Both the position numbers and the translations under genes were made by a program. Positions 1 through 12,604 of a DNA stretch of 64,000 nt are shown here, piece after piece. Each line of letters starts with the position of its first letter. Position 1 is the stretch's first letter. Location of the stretch: the NCBI RefSeq assembly GCF_964340395.1, contig NC_135552.1, forward strand, positions 24,735,681 to 24,799,680, given 5' to 3'. The notes under the pieces were generated by a model that did not search any database, was not told the DNA's origin, and was given only the letters and a program-made list of their open reading frames with translations. This stretch comes from Glandiceps talaboti (Eukaryota > Hemichordata > Enteropneusta > Spengelidae).

Positions 1-256
1 AACTTTCTTAGATCACAGGTCCACCTCCAAATATAACATAAGAAATTAAAGACGGAAGTATAGCGCGAGAAGTGGTGCGAAACACAGTGCTAACTGTCAC
101 TCGACTGTATATATTATATTCCCCGACGATCGATGTAGTAACATTACACAGTCACAGGTAACTTAGAAGCACGAAACGTGCCAGCTCATGAGCACACCAC
201 TGTTGTCCCGCTTAACAAACGTATTTGCCCACGTCGCATGTGCAAAATTGCCTTAC

Positions 257-310
257 CTCTTTGCTCTGACCTTCAGAGAAATTTGGCACGCACTCTACGA
301 TCCTTGACAT
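257..310 (-). CDS. FTCD: FTCD first coding exon (partial gene)
   Basis: Read on the minus strand from the ATG at 310-308, this 18-codon exon encodes MSRIVECVPNFSEGQSKE. It is followed at 256 by GTAAGG, a strong splice donor, in phase 0. The ATG lies in CCACCATGT, a very good initiation context. The peptide closely matches the start of formimidoyltransferase-cyclodeaminase, whose vertebrate form begins MSQLVECVPNFSEG (recalled, not searched). That enzyme transfers the formimino group of N-formiminoglutamate to tetrahydrofolate and then deaminates it to methenyl-THF, linking histidine breakdown to one-carbon metabolism in the cytosol. This segment would be the first beta strand of the formiminotransferase N-subdomain. 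No second exon is visible in 1-256, so the intron runs off the left edge. The VECVPNFSEG core argues against the related FTCDNL1. The gene is head to head with ZMYND11. Confidence 0.85.
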
Positions 311-580
311 GGTGGTTTCCAGGTCTGGATGTTTCCGTTTCACCTTGTAACTCGATCAGTCAGTGTGATGACGGTTGTCTTGAACTCAGGTGAACCGAAG
401 GCTGAGTGTGTACTACGTCATAGTTTTCTGTAGATTACGTCATGGGACCATGTTTACATGACGTCCTCCACATCAGCCGTGTCAGGAAATGGTTTATCGG
501 TAGTGGGTGACTGTATTTCCCGGCAAATCAACAGATTTCGAAGCGATCAGTGCTGTTTTCGACAAGTTTAGCAAGTATAG
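311..580. promoter_or_regulatory. Putative bidirectional FTCD/ZMYND11 promoter
   Basis: This interval separates the FTCD start codon (minus strand, 310) from the putative ZMYND11 first-exon donor (plus strand, 581). It holds three CRE/ATF-like sites: TACGTCA at 414-420, TACGTCA at 436-442 and TGACGTCC at 459-466. The whole first kilobase is visibly richer in CpG than the following 38 kb, as expected of an unmethylated promoter. No TATA box is placed convincingly for either direction. That the two genes share the element is inferred from the geometry; no transcript data are available. Confidence 0.55.
480..580 (+). other. ZMYND11: Putative non-coding first exon of ZMYND11
   Basis: The ZMYND11 start codon at 19654 lies only 12 bases after a clear splice acceptor (AG at 19640-19641), so at least one upstream non-coding exon must exist. 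The best candidate donor in the CpG-rich promoter region is AAGTATAG|GTAAGTATAG at 580/581, a near-perfect 5' splice site. The 5' boundary given here is arbitrary because no transcription start can be placed. A weaker alternative donor (CTCAG|GTGAAC) lies near 389. If 580 is correct, intron 1 is 19,061 bp. Confidence 0.45.
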
Positions 581-3500
581 GTAAGTATAGAATCATTAGA
601 CAGTTCATCAACATACGTTCTTTGCCAAAGAACGTCCCTGAACAGTAAAAACTTGACCGTCACCACAAATATAAACCTATGTTTTCGACGGAGTGCAAGG
701 TCGCCATTGTGTGTGGAGGACGAGTCAGTCACCACGCAAACGGCTTTGTTCCTCGTCTGGTAACGTTTGATCGATCAAAACTACCCACATGTCAAATACT
801 GGTGCGTGTTGTTAAATAGACTATCCATTAAATACACCGATTCGTCGATATAGACACCGATGGCTTGTGACCCGCCTGGCATCAATTTATTTGCGCCGTT
901 CAACATCGCAAAGGAATGGCGCAGTGCAGTACTCCAGTACTAGCAGTCAGTCGTTCCTGAAAAAAAATAATTCATTATACATACGAATCATTACAATGCC
1001 AGTTTGACAACTGTGGCAGTGCCACTCGACCGGTACACCATGTTTGAGAATTTGTAATGATATCATTTTTCTTTGGTAATGTGACGGCAAACGCCACGAC
1101 GTGTCAGGAGTTATTTTGATAGATATTTCCCGGACTGGGTTCTCGAACAACTCATCGAATATTATAATGATATTCAAGTAGTCGGACTGATTGATGATCT
1201 ATTCGGTAGAGTACACCTCTAGGCGCTGCTTTGTTGTGGAAATAAAAACCCAAATATGGTTGTAGCTATGATCGTCAAATACATATTTAAAGAAAACCTT
1301 ATTATGTTGCTGTCATTGAAGAAGTTCTTTGACTCATAAGTAGTGTCCCCGCCAACCTTTGTCTGCCCTATTCCAAGGATGTTTGTTTTTGGGATTTACC
1401 TTGGATCATGGGTGTAGAGTCATGATAGATTATTATATTGAACATGAAAAATGTAAGCTGTTCATTCATACTGCATCACTATCAGTAATTGTCAACATCT
1501 TCATTAGATGTCATTGACTGATATTTCTGACATGTACACGTACCCTGAGTGGTGTTATTTATCAGAAGCTGTTCATACCATATGTTGATATGAACATGTT
1601 GTGAAGTATGTTGTAGTTTGAAAGACACTGCCTTGGCTTTAAGGACAGTGTACGCCCACTACATGATAAAGTAAAATAATATTATATGTTATTTGTAGAT
1701 TTGTCTTTTGAAAGTACCATCACCCTAGGTGTCATATTCAATAACAATAAAACATAAATAGACAATTAGAATTACACAAAATGTTTGTAAAAAATTGAAA
1801 AATTTGACACTTACTCTTTCCTTTAATGTAGACTGGAACTATAACATTGTTTGTGCAAATAGACTGTCAAACAATTTAGAAGAGAAAAGATAAAGGAGAC
1901 AATGCAAATAGTACTTCAACCTTTAAATTTCTCCATATCTCCCACCTTATCACAATATCAGTTCAGCTACACTGTACCAGTCAGTTATAGGTGTTCATTT
2001 TATTTACAAAATGTTACTAATGGCATAAATCACCAGAAATAATGGCAGAAATATGAATTCTATGTGAACATAAATTATAACATTAATGTTTATTGTTGCC
2101 AATTTCATGTATACAGGTATATTTGAATTTTGTGACAGGAGGCCCATGATTTAAATCCCTCTGTTTAAATCCCATAACCTTCTGTCACAGTAATTTATTA
2201 CTGTCTTATCTATCGAGCTTTAAAGGAGTAATTTGGATTTTTTTTTGTTCAGGATGAATATCTTCTATATTTCTACCTGACAACTGTATTAGTTAGACAC
2301 TGTACACAAAGCAAGCTTATCAGTCAGGTTTGCATTGAATTGGATCCTAGGATTATTGCATTCCTTAAATTACTTTTGATGAATATAAATTGGCAACAAT
2401 ATAGGAAAGTAGAAGAGTGATAAAATTGAGTGTTTGTCATCTAATAGTTGTGATAATGTCAATTGTCTGGAAACCAATTTACCACATCAGTATTCTGCCC
2501 TCCTCCGGATATACACACACATGGTAATTTACTTCTATATTCATAATAGCCCAATTCAGGTCTGTTTTGTAGTTTTTCCTTTCTGTCTACGTGTCTGCAT
2601 ATCATTTACTATATTATATGCAACTTCCATTTTATGTACTTTTCATCATTTTTGTGTGATTGTTGAGAGACTTGAGTGCCTCACTGGAATGAAGTGTTTC
2701 ATTTACTGTAGTACTGTAATGTTGAGCTACCTGTAGTACACAATGTAGAAGTATTACTCCACACGTTCATGATTTATTTATCTCATTTGCATACCATTTT
2801 CTGAGTAATAGTAACTAATCTCACTATGATTGCAACATTATGCAGTGGATTGTATATTTAATGTACAAAATGTAATTCAGTGAAGTAACATTGTTCAAAA
2901 TGAAAATAACTAGACGGCAATGAATCCTTTAGAACACAATTAACAGTATTGTTCAAAGTATGCCTACAAGTGTTAATTTAAATTAATATGCAAATATGTT
3001 ACTGATATTGTACTAATAATGTTAATCTCATTATTTATTACTGACTCTAAAATAGATAGTGTGACACACAACATATTTTGCGTTAAATTTGAAATTATAT
3101 TGTAGATTTCACTCTTCTTAGGATTGCAACTTAATGCAGAGCTGAAAGGGTAAATATTCTTACTAGTATAAAGGACGAAGTACAAAAATATAGCAACATT
3201 TTCTCAAACAGATCTACATGTAGGCTTTTGTGTAAAATTAATGAAATCTATCAAATTTGTAAATGACAGAACACCCTCCTGTATCCTGTTTGATGCAAAT
3301 AAGACAAACAATAACAGAAATTGATCATATTATTAATATTCTCATGTTTCTTAATCATAATGATTGCGTATAATTTTGAAAAGGCAGTGTTATAAACATT
3401 TTAATATACAAGGGCTTACAAACCATATTGCTGTATTATGTACAAAGAGGCTCAGAGTATTATCATTGGATCAGATGTTGTAGATTATCATGTCATGTAA

Positions 3501-3875
3501 AAATATACAGTGTACATGTACATGTATACTATATGAATTTTTTTATACACTTGCATTCATATTTGCAGTGATGTACATTGTAAATTGTAAGCCTTCCATC
3601 AGTTTTCCGGGATAACCTCTATTCTGTTTTGCATTGACAAGTCACATCTACACCTACAAATGCATGCCTACATGTGTACATGTAACATGACATTAAAGTG
3701 GCCATATGGATGAGGATAGGGTATTTATTTTGGATTTTTAATTTTTAAAACAATTTCTTCAGGGCTTCCTACTTGAAAAATCAATGTGAAAGATGGCAAA
3801 TAAATGGCAAAAAGCTAAAAAATTAGTAAAAGTTTGTCATTGTATATATAATAACAAACATAAGTCATTTTACAC

Positions 3876-4460
3876 ATTTATTCAATTCAATTCAATTAAG
3901 GTTTATTTGCATAAACTAGGCCACTGGCTTTTCGTTACATTTCACAGCCTCATAAACTTCATAGGTTCAAAGGTTACTTGACAAAAAAAGGAAATTTCAC
4001 AAATAAGATCACTGTACACATCGGTAGCAATACAAAACAACAAATTATATTTCTCTATTATTTTGTCTTTTCTTAAAGGTTTTGAAAATAAATTTAGCCA
4101 GCCCAATGGTTTCATAAAAGTGTAATAGGTTCTGTTTTCTAGATGATGGGTTAAAATATATTTGGTTCGTAATTCCTCAGAGTAGGGGCATGTCAAAATA
4201 AAATGAAATTCATCATCTACCTCACTTTTAGTACAAAATTTACAAATCCTTTCATTTCTTTCTATATTCAACTGTCTTCCTTTTACACATACCAGTTGAC
4301 TATCACATGAACATCTAATACGTGCAATAGCTGAAATAAGATATTTGTCTGGTAAAACTGTAATGTATTTCTCAGATTCTAAAAGTGACTTAAAATTTCT
4401 GTAGTGATAAAGTGTTTTTATTAAATGTGTAAAAAAGTAAACATTTTCCACATTTATTAA
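3876..4460 (-). mobile_element. CR1/L2-like non-LTR retrotransposon 3' fragment
   Basis: A 169-codon minus-strand open frame (4451-3942) carries the C-terminal zinc knuckle typical of non-LTR retrotransposon ORF2 proteins: ERICKFCTKSEVDDEFHF followed by ILTC, a CX2C-X9-HX4C pattern. It is preceded by an RIRCSCDSQLV stretch as in the same family. There is no reverse transcriptase or endonuclease core, so the copy is heavily 5'-truncated. Downstream on the minus strand come an AATAAA and an (ATTGA)n tail at about 3876-3900, a usual 3' end for such elements. The frame is intact over this piece, suggesting a fairly recent insertion into ZMYND11 intron 1. The family assignment rests on motif recognition only. 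Confidence 0.7.
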
Positions 4461-5647
4461 TCTTTTATAATGTATTGAGAACAGTTAGGGTGAAATACCA
4501 GTACTTCTTTGAATGTACAATGTATGTATTTGTATATTAAGCTTTTACCTCATAAAACTGCAACAAATTTCAAAACATGACGTGGATGTGAAAATGGAAA
4601 TTCTTTCAGATACTGAGCAAATGTACAATGTAGTTAGAGAAAAATTAATTTGAAGTTTATTTTATTACATGTAGGTATGAAATTGAGGTTTTCAGAAGTG
4701 AATGATGCTTGGAATATACATTGAACTTCTCATGTGTCCAATCTAATTATTAGATGATGTACATGTCATGATAAATTCGACACTAATTGCAATTAGTTGC
4801 AACAACTAATAATGAATTCGACAGGCAATTAAATACGACACTACATGTACATGTACCTGTCGAAAATAACAATAGAAGTGCAACTCGCAATAAGCATTGA
4901 ACTTTTGTCATATTAAAAAAAGAAAAGAATCAAACCTAATACAAAAAAACCTGAATTCAATACACCTGTTATGCAAACAAAGTCATGTCATTTTCAAATG
5001 TAAATGTACATGTATGGTGGCAATGTTCAGCTTGTACTTCATTCTCGTGTTGAAATTAACTTCATTTGCACTGCCAACACTAAAATAGCACACTATGGTG
5101 AAATTTTTGTCTCCTTTTATTTTGTGTATGAAAAAGCCTGTCCAATCCGCTATGTGATTTGACCCTTGAGCATGTCATATGCCACTACACCCTGTAAGCT
5201 GTTCATTTTCATATTAAATTCGACAGATTAGATTCGATCTCTATTCCGCATCATATTTGAATCTACATGTACAAATGTAGTTGTGTTGACTTCAATACAA
5301 TTAGATTAATTTGAAGTTTGATGTTTATTCCGGGCCAAGTGTCTTTGTAGTTGTCTAGTATGTCAAATAAATCCATAACTACATATATCATCAAAATTCT
5401 CTTATTGTTTGTCTACCAAAAGAATGACTGCCAATAGGTAATAAAGAAAAATTGTCTCTTTCTGTCACAATACTTGCATACTAAAATGCTGGTACTAAAA
5501 TGTATGTATGGAAGGTTTTATGCATTTGATACATGTTGTACATGGAAGACATTTTCGATAACTACGAAACCAAGAAGACTGTAGAGTTTCAACTAGGCAG
5601 CACAGTGCATTTTTACATCTCACACAACATTTTTGGTACGAATTACA

Positions 5648-5836
5648 AACAAAATACAGACACTGATAGCAAGCACACATATAAAATGTTACATTTTATC
5701 TCACTGTGAACACAAACACTTTTATATTTTGAATCATCCTTGTTTCATCTGACAGTAATGTTGATTTGTGTTCACAGTGAGATAAAAATGTATCATTTTG
5801 TAAGCTTGTGTGTTATCAGTGTCTGTATTTTGTTTT
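5648..5836. repeat. Foldback (inverted-repeat) element, about 190 bp
   Basis: The left arm (5648-5715, starting AAACAAAATACAGACACTGA) and the right arm (5765-5836, ending TCAGTGTCTGTATTTTGTTTT) are imperfect inverted repeats of about 70 bp around a spacer of about 50 bp. The innermost part, TCTCACTGTGAACACAAA against TTTGTGTTCACAGTGAGA, is perfect. There is no coding capacity and no clear target-site duplication. It is probably a MITE-type element. Confidence 0.65.
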
Positions 5837-7505
5837 GTCACATGTGCATATTTAGTAAATAATACATAACCACTGTACCAGTAGTAGTACATACTTGTGG
5901 AAAGATGAATTATACAAATGTGTACATGTATATGTACATGTACAAATGTATGTTTGATGCTGGCAAATGTATATTCTGTTTACGAATATAAAGGCTGTAA
6001 TGTATATGTGTAAAATATTTTTCACAAAATGCAAAATATTAATGCACAAACAATTTGCATGCATCATATATAAATATATACATGTATGTATTTATATATA
6101 TATATACATATGCATATGCATATGTGTATTATTCGTATTTCAAAAGTATTGTTTATGTTGACCTTGTGTAATCTCCCAGGGTAAAGTAAATTAAATTTAG
6201 ATGACTTAATTGGTATCTCAGGGCCTAAACATTAATATGAATGAGATGTAAATGAAGAACACACAGCTATTACCTTGTAAATTGTTGTTACTGAATGAAG
6301 CATTTATCTGTAAGTTTTGACATACATGTATGTACTGGAGATTACTTGCACTGGTGTGTGTGTATGTGTATACTAGTGGTATTATTACTATTACATGAAC
6401 ATATGTACCAGAGATCACTTGCACTAGTATGCATAGTGGTATTTGCACTGCAGTGTAATACTGATAACATTATTGCATACTTGCATGTGAATAATATGCA
6501 AAGAAGGGTGCAATTGTTCAGTGTACATGAAAGTGTGTGATTACACAGTGTCATTTTTATGAAATTTTGAAAATTTTGCCATTTTGGATAAACATACGTA
6601 CATTGTATAATAATAACAGAACCCCATTCCATGTTAGTTCCAGTGTGGGTACTCAGGGGTATTTCCACTCATGCTTGCAGTGTTTTCTGTTACGCTTACA
6701 CACACTACTACACTTGTGAAAGCATTGGCTGTATAGAACACTGCAAGCACTCGTGCAAATACTATGCTCTTGGAGTACTCCACACTTGCTCTCTCACAAT
6801 GGTTTTCTGTCATATTAGTTATTGTTTCTACATGTCTATGGAGATGAAAAACAGAAAAATAAAGATTTAAATTAATATGACTTGTGATGTAGGCAGAATT
6901 GTTAATGTTCTAATATTGCAATTTGCATGCAATTACATTATACATGCAGTAGTATCAAATGAAAATTTTCTGTGAAACATTTTCTGTTGAATTCCAAATT
7001 TTTGCTGACACCTTGTCACACATGATAAAGTCAATTGCAGTACATCCCTGATTATGCTGACGAGATGTTAGTGAAAATTTGAGATTTGCTTCTAGAAAAT
7101 GTTTAACTGTGATTAGAAATTTTCAGTTGATACTATATGAACCCAGAGGCCATGAATATTCATCGTCATGCATTCATGGGACATACTTTATAGACTGTAC
7201 TGCACATAAGATACATCAGCCAGCTGATGGTGTGGCATGGATGTCTGTATCTTACAGACTAGGTACACACTTGTACATGTACAGTGTACATTTTCAGACT
7301 TTCCAATTTGAAGAGAACAGAATTGTCTTTAATCTGATACAGCCATGTATTTTGACCTTATTTGAATTCTAAATTGATCATTAATTAATTATGAGATGTA
7401 AAATATGTCAATGACCCAGAGATGCTAATATGACCTGTGAAAGGTCATACACTGTCACATTGTACATTGTTCACTGTACGTGTACACTGTACTTCAGTCT
7501 GTTCT

Positions 7506-7539
7506 ACCATAGACCCTCCACTGGTGGAGGGTCTATGGT
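7506..7539. repeat. Perfect 16-bp-arm hairpin
   Basis: ACCATAGACCCTCCAC and its exact reverse complement GTGGAGGGTCTATGGT are separated by two bases (TG, 7522-7523). The stem is GC-richer than its surroundings. It may be the core of a small foldback repeat. No terminator function is expected in a eukaryotic intron. Confidence 0.8.
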
Positions 7540-8412
7540 TCTATGGCGTACTCAAACCTCAAATGAGTAGTGGGCATATACATGATGTATATAAGTGTAC
7601 ATTGTAGTAAGTGGTACATATAGATGGTATACTCATCTAATACAACCATGTGTACTGTTCTATTCTAATGCATTTACATGTACTTATAGGTACAGTACAT
7701 ACATGTATATGTATAAGTAAACTACATAAAAGAAAACACATGACATGACATCAATTTTGTATTGTTTGTCTGGTACATTTGTACATGTACATTCTGTAAT
7801 CCATCCTATTGTTTGAAAGAAAGGAATTCATGGACATGATGTAGTGTTGGTGTTCAGTTTCTGACATTAAGGTTCTTCCTGTCTCATCAAAGTAAACAAT
7901 ATGCAGTGATCTTTGTATGGGTTTGATTTTAGATAAGTACTAATGTACTGAAATATGATTTATGATCATGGGTATAATGGCATTCCAAGACTCTGATTTC
8001 AGTCTTGTCATTCCAGACATGAATTGAGTTACTGTCTGACATGTGATATCCAGGGCTCATACTAATAATGCCATTAAAGTCACCCTAATTGTTCCCTCAA
8101 AGAAGAAGTAGAGGATGGCCTGTATTCATTTGATAAGGGTGACACTGCTGAGTACACTCCAACATGGAGGTACATGTAGGAAGGACTTCCTACATATATA
8201 TGACTTCAATAAACAGAAACAGCACGGGCTACAATGTTCGTTGTAACGTAGTATTGGTTAACCCAGAGGTCAACATACAAGTCTGTGAAATCAGTTTCTG
8301 TTGATATCACCATGGTTATGGGTCATGAACAAGGCCTATTTGAACTTCAAAAATAGTACAAGAGTCATTCTTTGTTTTGAATTGTGAAGGTCAATCCATA
8401 AGGTGAGGTGAA

Positions 8413-8425
8413 GGGTCAAAGGTCA
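8413..8425 (+). promoter_or_regulatory. DR1-type nuclear receptor site
   Basis: GGGTCAAAGGTCA is two hexamer half-sites spaced by one base, the consensus for RXR/HNF4-type receptors. It lies in ZMYND11 intron 1. It is a sequence match only, and such sites arise by chance. Confidence 0.3.
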
Positions 8426-8989
8426 ACTAGTGGAAAAGATGGTACCCAAGGCCTAGCATTATGGTACATGTTTTTGTGATACTATTACAATAAAATAAAA
8501 TTTTATGATTGTGAACAAATGAAAAGATACATGTAATATGGAAAAATTAACTGCAAGCTTGGTTTGTGAAATTGTCAAATTCGCTTGTAGTAACTACAAA
8601 TGTATATCAAATAAGAAACAAATTTTTTACAATGTACAATATGAACTGACATATCATGTCTTGTATATATGTAGTAGTTCCAAGAGCATGAATAATTAAT
8701 TAACCCAGGCTACATGCAGTATACAATAACAGCAGACGAAGCCTGAGTAATTCAGACGAAATATACCAAGTAAATTATTTATGCTTTGAGTTCAGAAATA
8801 CCACAAGATATATGATTCCACAGCAAGCAACATTTTTCGTTGTACATCACAGTATCATATTTTATTGTATTTCAGCAACAATTGTTCCATATTCAGTTTA
8901 TACATTTGTTCAATGTTGCACTATGCAGCAATCAATAAGGTAGTTGGTAGGTGTGAAATACGTGTGAAAATACGCTTGTATATACCTGG

Positions 8990-9003
8990 AGGTCATGAGG
9001 TCA
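8990..9003 (+). promoter_or_regulatory. DR2-type nuclear receptor site
   Basis: AGGTCATGAGGTCA contains two perfect AGGTCA half-sites in direct orientation with a two-base spacer, about 0.6 kb from the DR1 at 8413. Function is unproven. Confidence 0.3.
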
Positions 9004-10770
9004 TGGCAGAGTCTGAAATGTACATACATTTAGAATAACTTTAAAGTGTGACACACAAACAGTTTATCACCCCCCACCAAACAAACAGAGATAGGAAAGA
9101 AAATTTCTTTTATTAAAATAAATGTACTCTCCCAAATACAAATGTATGCTATGAGGACCATTATCTTTGGTGGTATATTGTCACGACCACTTAGAGCAGC
9201 AGTGCTTGACGTGTCTATTGTTTACTTGTCATTAGCTGATTGGCTGCCTGACACTGTTGTTATTGAACCATTTTATACTATCTTGAAACTGTAGATTAAC
9301 GTTTTCCACAGTGTAGACAGTAAAGCCCACAAACCTTACAATTTGTGTATTGTGTACTGCTGGTATGACCCAACGGAGAAATGGTCCATTGATTGTAGTA
9401 GTCTTATAGATCTCAGCCACACATGGTGTCACACACTGTGTATGTCATTGTCAGGTCATTCAGTAGCACTCCACATACATGTAATGTTAGTCTAGTGCTA
9501 TCCATTGATACCATATTGGCATCCAGACTAATGTGATGTATGCAGTGTTATCCCCAGAAAATGTTTTTGTTGTTTTTTGTTTTTTTGGGGTTAGATTTTT
9601 TAGTCGGTTGTTTGTTGTTGTTTTTTTTTGTTTTTTTTGGGGGGAGGGGGTTTGCAAAACAATGTGATTTATTGTTAAGCAGATTTAGTTCTATTGTTTT
9701 TATCATGGGATAGAATTCCAACTCTTCCATAATAAAGTTGATCAGAGATGAATCCCTGTATGTACTTTGATATGGCCTTCAACTATGGTCACACATCTTC
9801 CCACCAACAATTATACTCTGTACGCTATAAAGCCAGTGAATGAAAAGACGCGACCTTTTTGTTAAAGCGTTCATGTGTACATGTATGTGCATGTTCTTTG
9901 TACACTGGTGGCATTGCTGAGAGAGACTGTACATGTCAGTTTATCTTAAATCTCTTAAATGTAAGTAGCACAAGTGCATGATTTGATATACATGTATGTA
10001 GATATGTTAATGATCCTATACAGTCATGTAAATAGAGATGTTGTTGTCGTCATGTGTTGATTACTTGCCAGTGACTAACTGGGATAATAATTATTAAGAA
10101 ATAACAGTGAAGCACAGGAGTTTCACTGCCAGTGCCAGTCAGAGAGAAGGTTGTTACACTGTAGAATTTGTTATTGACAGTACATGTACCATTCTCACCT
10201 TTTAATACAGAAAACCTTTCACTTGTCAATCTTGTCATTATGGTGAAGTATGTGTCATCTGTCATATTACTGTGAAACCAATTTAGAGGCTACATTTTTT
10301 GTAGATCTCTTTAATATATTTACTTTGCATGCACATAGAGAGCACACATACATGTACCTGTATGCAGACATTTGTCAATAATTCCTGTGTTTCAACAGGG
10401 AAAGGATAATCATAATGAGTTCTCGTAGTGTTTTATAGGTAAAACTTATATTTTGGTCAACCTTAAGATACATTTTGTAATTGAGTGTGAAAATAAAATC
10501 CAAATTGTGAAATATAAATGACATACAAAAAAAAAATATCATAAAACTGATGGTACATGCAAATGTTTTGTGATGTGAAATGATGAATGTTTCTTGTAAT
10601 ATCTATTTTATCCATGGTGACAGCATGACATGATGTGTGTTTACGATTAAAAACAAACAAACATGTCGATGGATTCTGTGACAGCATTTTCATCCAAAAA
10701 TAATCAGAGAGTTGTAACAAAAGAAACCTTTGTAATGTTAATCATAAATAAAATTATTTTCAAGGATGCA

Positions 10771-11356
10771 CAAGTTTGGACTAGCACAGAGACTTGGCCA
10801 TCTGACTTGACATACTGGCCGAGAGACTTGGCTATCTGACTTGACATACTGACTTGACAGTATAGCCTAGAGACTTGACATACTGGCTTCACAGTATAGC
10901 TCAGAGACTTGGCTATCTGACTTGACATACTGGCTGGACAGTATAGTAAAGAGATCTGACTTACTTGTAACATAATGCTGATTTGACAGTATAGCCTCAG
11001 CCTAGAGAATTGGCTGACTTACTGAAACATACTGGCTTGACAGTATAGCCCAGAGACTTGGCTATCTGACTTGACATACTGGCTTGACAGTATATAGTCC
11101 AGAGACTTGGCTATCTGACTTGACAGTATAGCTCAGACTTGGCTATCTGACTTTACATACTGGTGACAGTATAGCCCAGAGACTTGGCTATCTGACTTGA
11201 CAGTATAGCTCAGACTTGGCTATCTGACTTTACATACTGGTGACAGTATAGCCCAGAGACTTGGCTATCTGACATGACAGTATAGCCCAGAGACTTGGCT
11301 ATCTGACATGACAGTATAGCCCAGAGACTTGGCTATCTGACTTGACAGTATAGCCC
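10771..11356. repeat. Minisatellite array, irregular units of about 40-50 bp
   Basis: The array is built from two submotifs, CAGAGACTTGGCTATCTGAC and TTGACATACTGGCTTGACAG followed by TATAGCC. They recur about a dozen times with internal deletions; the final units are shorter, with the TTGACATACTGGC module lost. The open frames across it are artefacts of the repeat. Confidence 0.9.
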
Positions 11357-12104
11357 ATGGTAGTATAAAATATTTAATGTAATGGATCAATTTCATATTT
11401 TTCAGTTTACAGTCACTTGACAGAAGTATAGTACCAGCAAATATCATAATATTCTGAAGTGTGCAAATTTGAAATATACTCATAAATCATACATTGTACA
11501 TTATTAAAATGCCGTGGTTTTTTGGGAAAAATATTACACAGTACCAGTAACAGTGCACTGACACTTAAAAATATACATGTAATGTAACACTTGCAAAATA
11601 ATGATGTACAAATCATAAGTTACATGTAAACCTAGACTATGGTTTGAATTCAACTTTAACCCCTTCAATACTGAAAACATTCCCGCCAAAATTGTTTGGA
11701 CAAAATTCTTGTTTTATGTAAGTTTTTGGCATATACCAACTTCATTTTAGACTGGAATTAAAGAAATGTTACTTCCTAATAAAGTAATATTATTGTAATT
11801 ATGAAAATATTCATATAAATTGGGTCCCCATATTATTTAAAACTCGTCTCTAGTCATGAAAGGGTTAAACATGACAAATTTAATTGTGATCATTGGTAGG
11901 TATATTGTAATAGTATTGTGTTCTGTTTTTGTTTTATAAAATGTTGGTATGCATTAGCATACCTATTGTTTTGAAGGACTAATGGGGATGAGAGAAAATT
12001 TATAAAATCAAAACGTCATTGAGGATCTACAATGTAGCTGTAAATTAGTCAATTTAGTGTAGTAGTGTTAGTCCTTGTGTACTGCACTACATACATGTGT
12101 TGTA

Positions 12105-12604
12105 GGTTATACATCAATCTGATTAAAATCTGACGTGATGAAAGTGGCTAGATGACTTTATTTACCTCTATTTCCATCGTGTTGTGTTGTTTGTTTTGTT
12201 CCGGGTGATCACCACCTTCCCACATCTGACCCTGTGTAATAGAAAATCTTGTCTGAATCTCGTGTTTTTGAGTAGCCAGTCAGGATGAGCGTTACATTTG
12301 CAGCTGCGCACACTGGAGAAATTGAAAAAACAAAGATACACACGGAGCATTGCATTGACGACACAACCCGTCGGTGACAGTGCTGTCTCTCCGAATAATT
12401 TTGAGAGAAGCGTGCTGATTGGTTGAAGAAACCTTTCAAATTCCTTGAGATTCAAAGGAGATTTTCTACTAGACAGGGTCAGATGTGGGAAGGCGGCTAT
12501 CACCCGGAGCAAAACAAACGACCCAAAACAATGGAAATAGAGGTAAATAAAGACATCTAGTCACTTTCAGCACATGAGAGATTTTAATCAGATTGGTTAT
12601 ACAT
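12105..12604. mobile_element. MULE-like MITE with 10-bp target-site duplication
   Basis: Element 12115-12594 (480 bp) begins CAATCTGATTAAAATCT and ends with the exact reverse complement AGATTTTAATCAGATTG. The terminal inverted repeats extend about 145 bp inward with moderate divergence (CTTTATTTACCTCTATTTCC is shared). GGTTATACAT flanks both sides at 12105-12114 and 12595-12604. Long TIRs with a 9-10 bp duplication point to a Mutator-like non-autonomous element; an 8-bp duplication (hAT or P) extended by chance is the alternative. The centre carries no transposase. Minus-strand open frames in it are spurious. Confidence 0.8.

Noticed and set aside
178-393. 71-codon plus-strand open frame at the left edge
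   Set aside because: It lies opposite the FTCD first exon, starts from GTG rather than ATG, and shows no recognisable protein; the minus-strand reading is far more convincing.
12168-12512. 114-codon minus-strand frame
   Set aside because: It lies inside the inverted repeats of the MITE at 12115-12594 and has no transposase motif.
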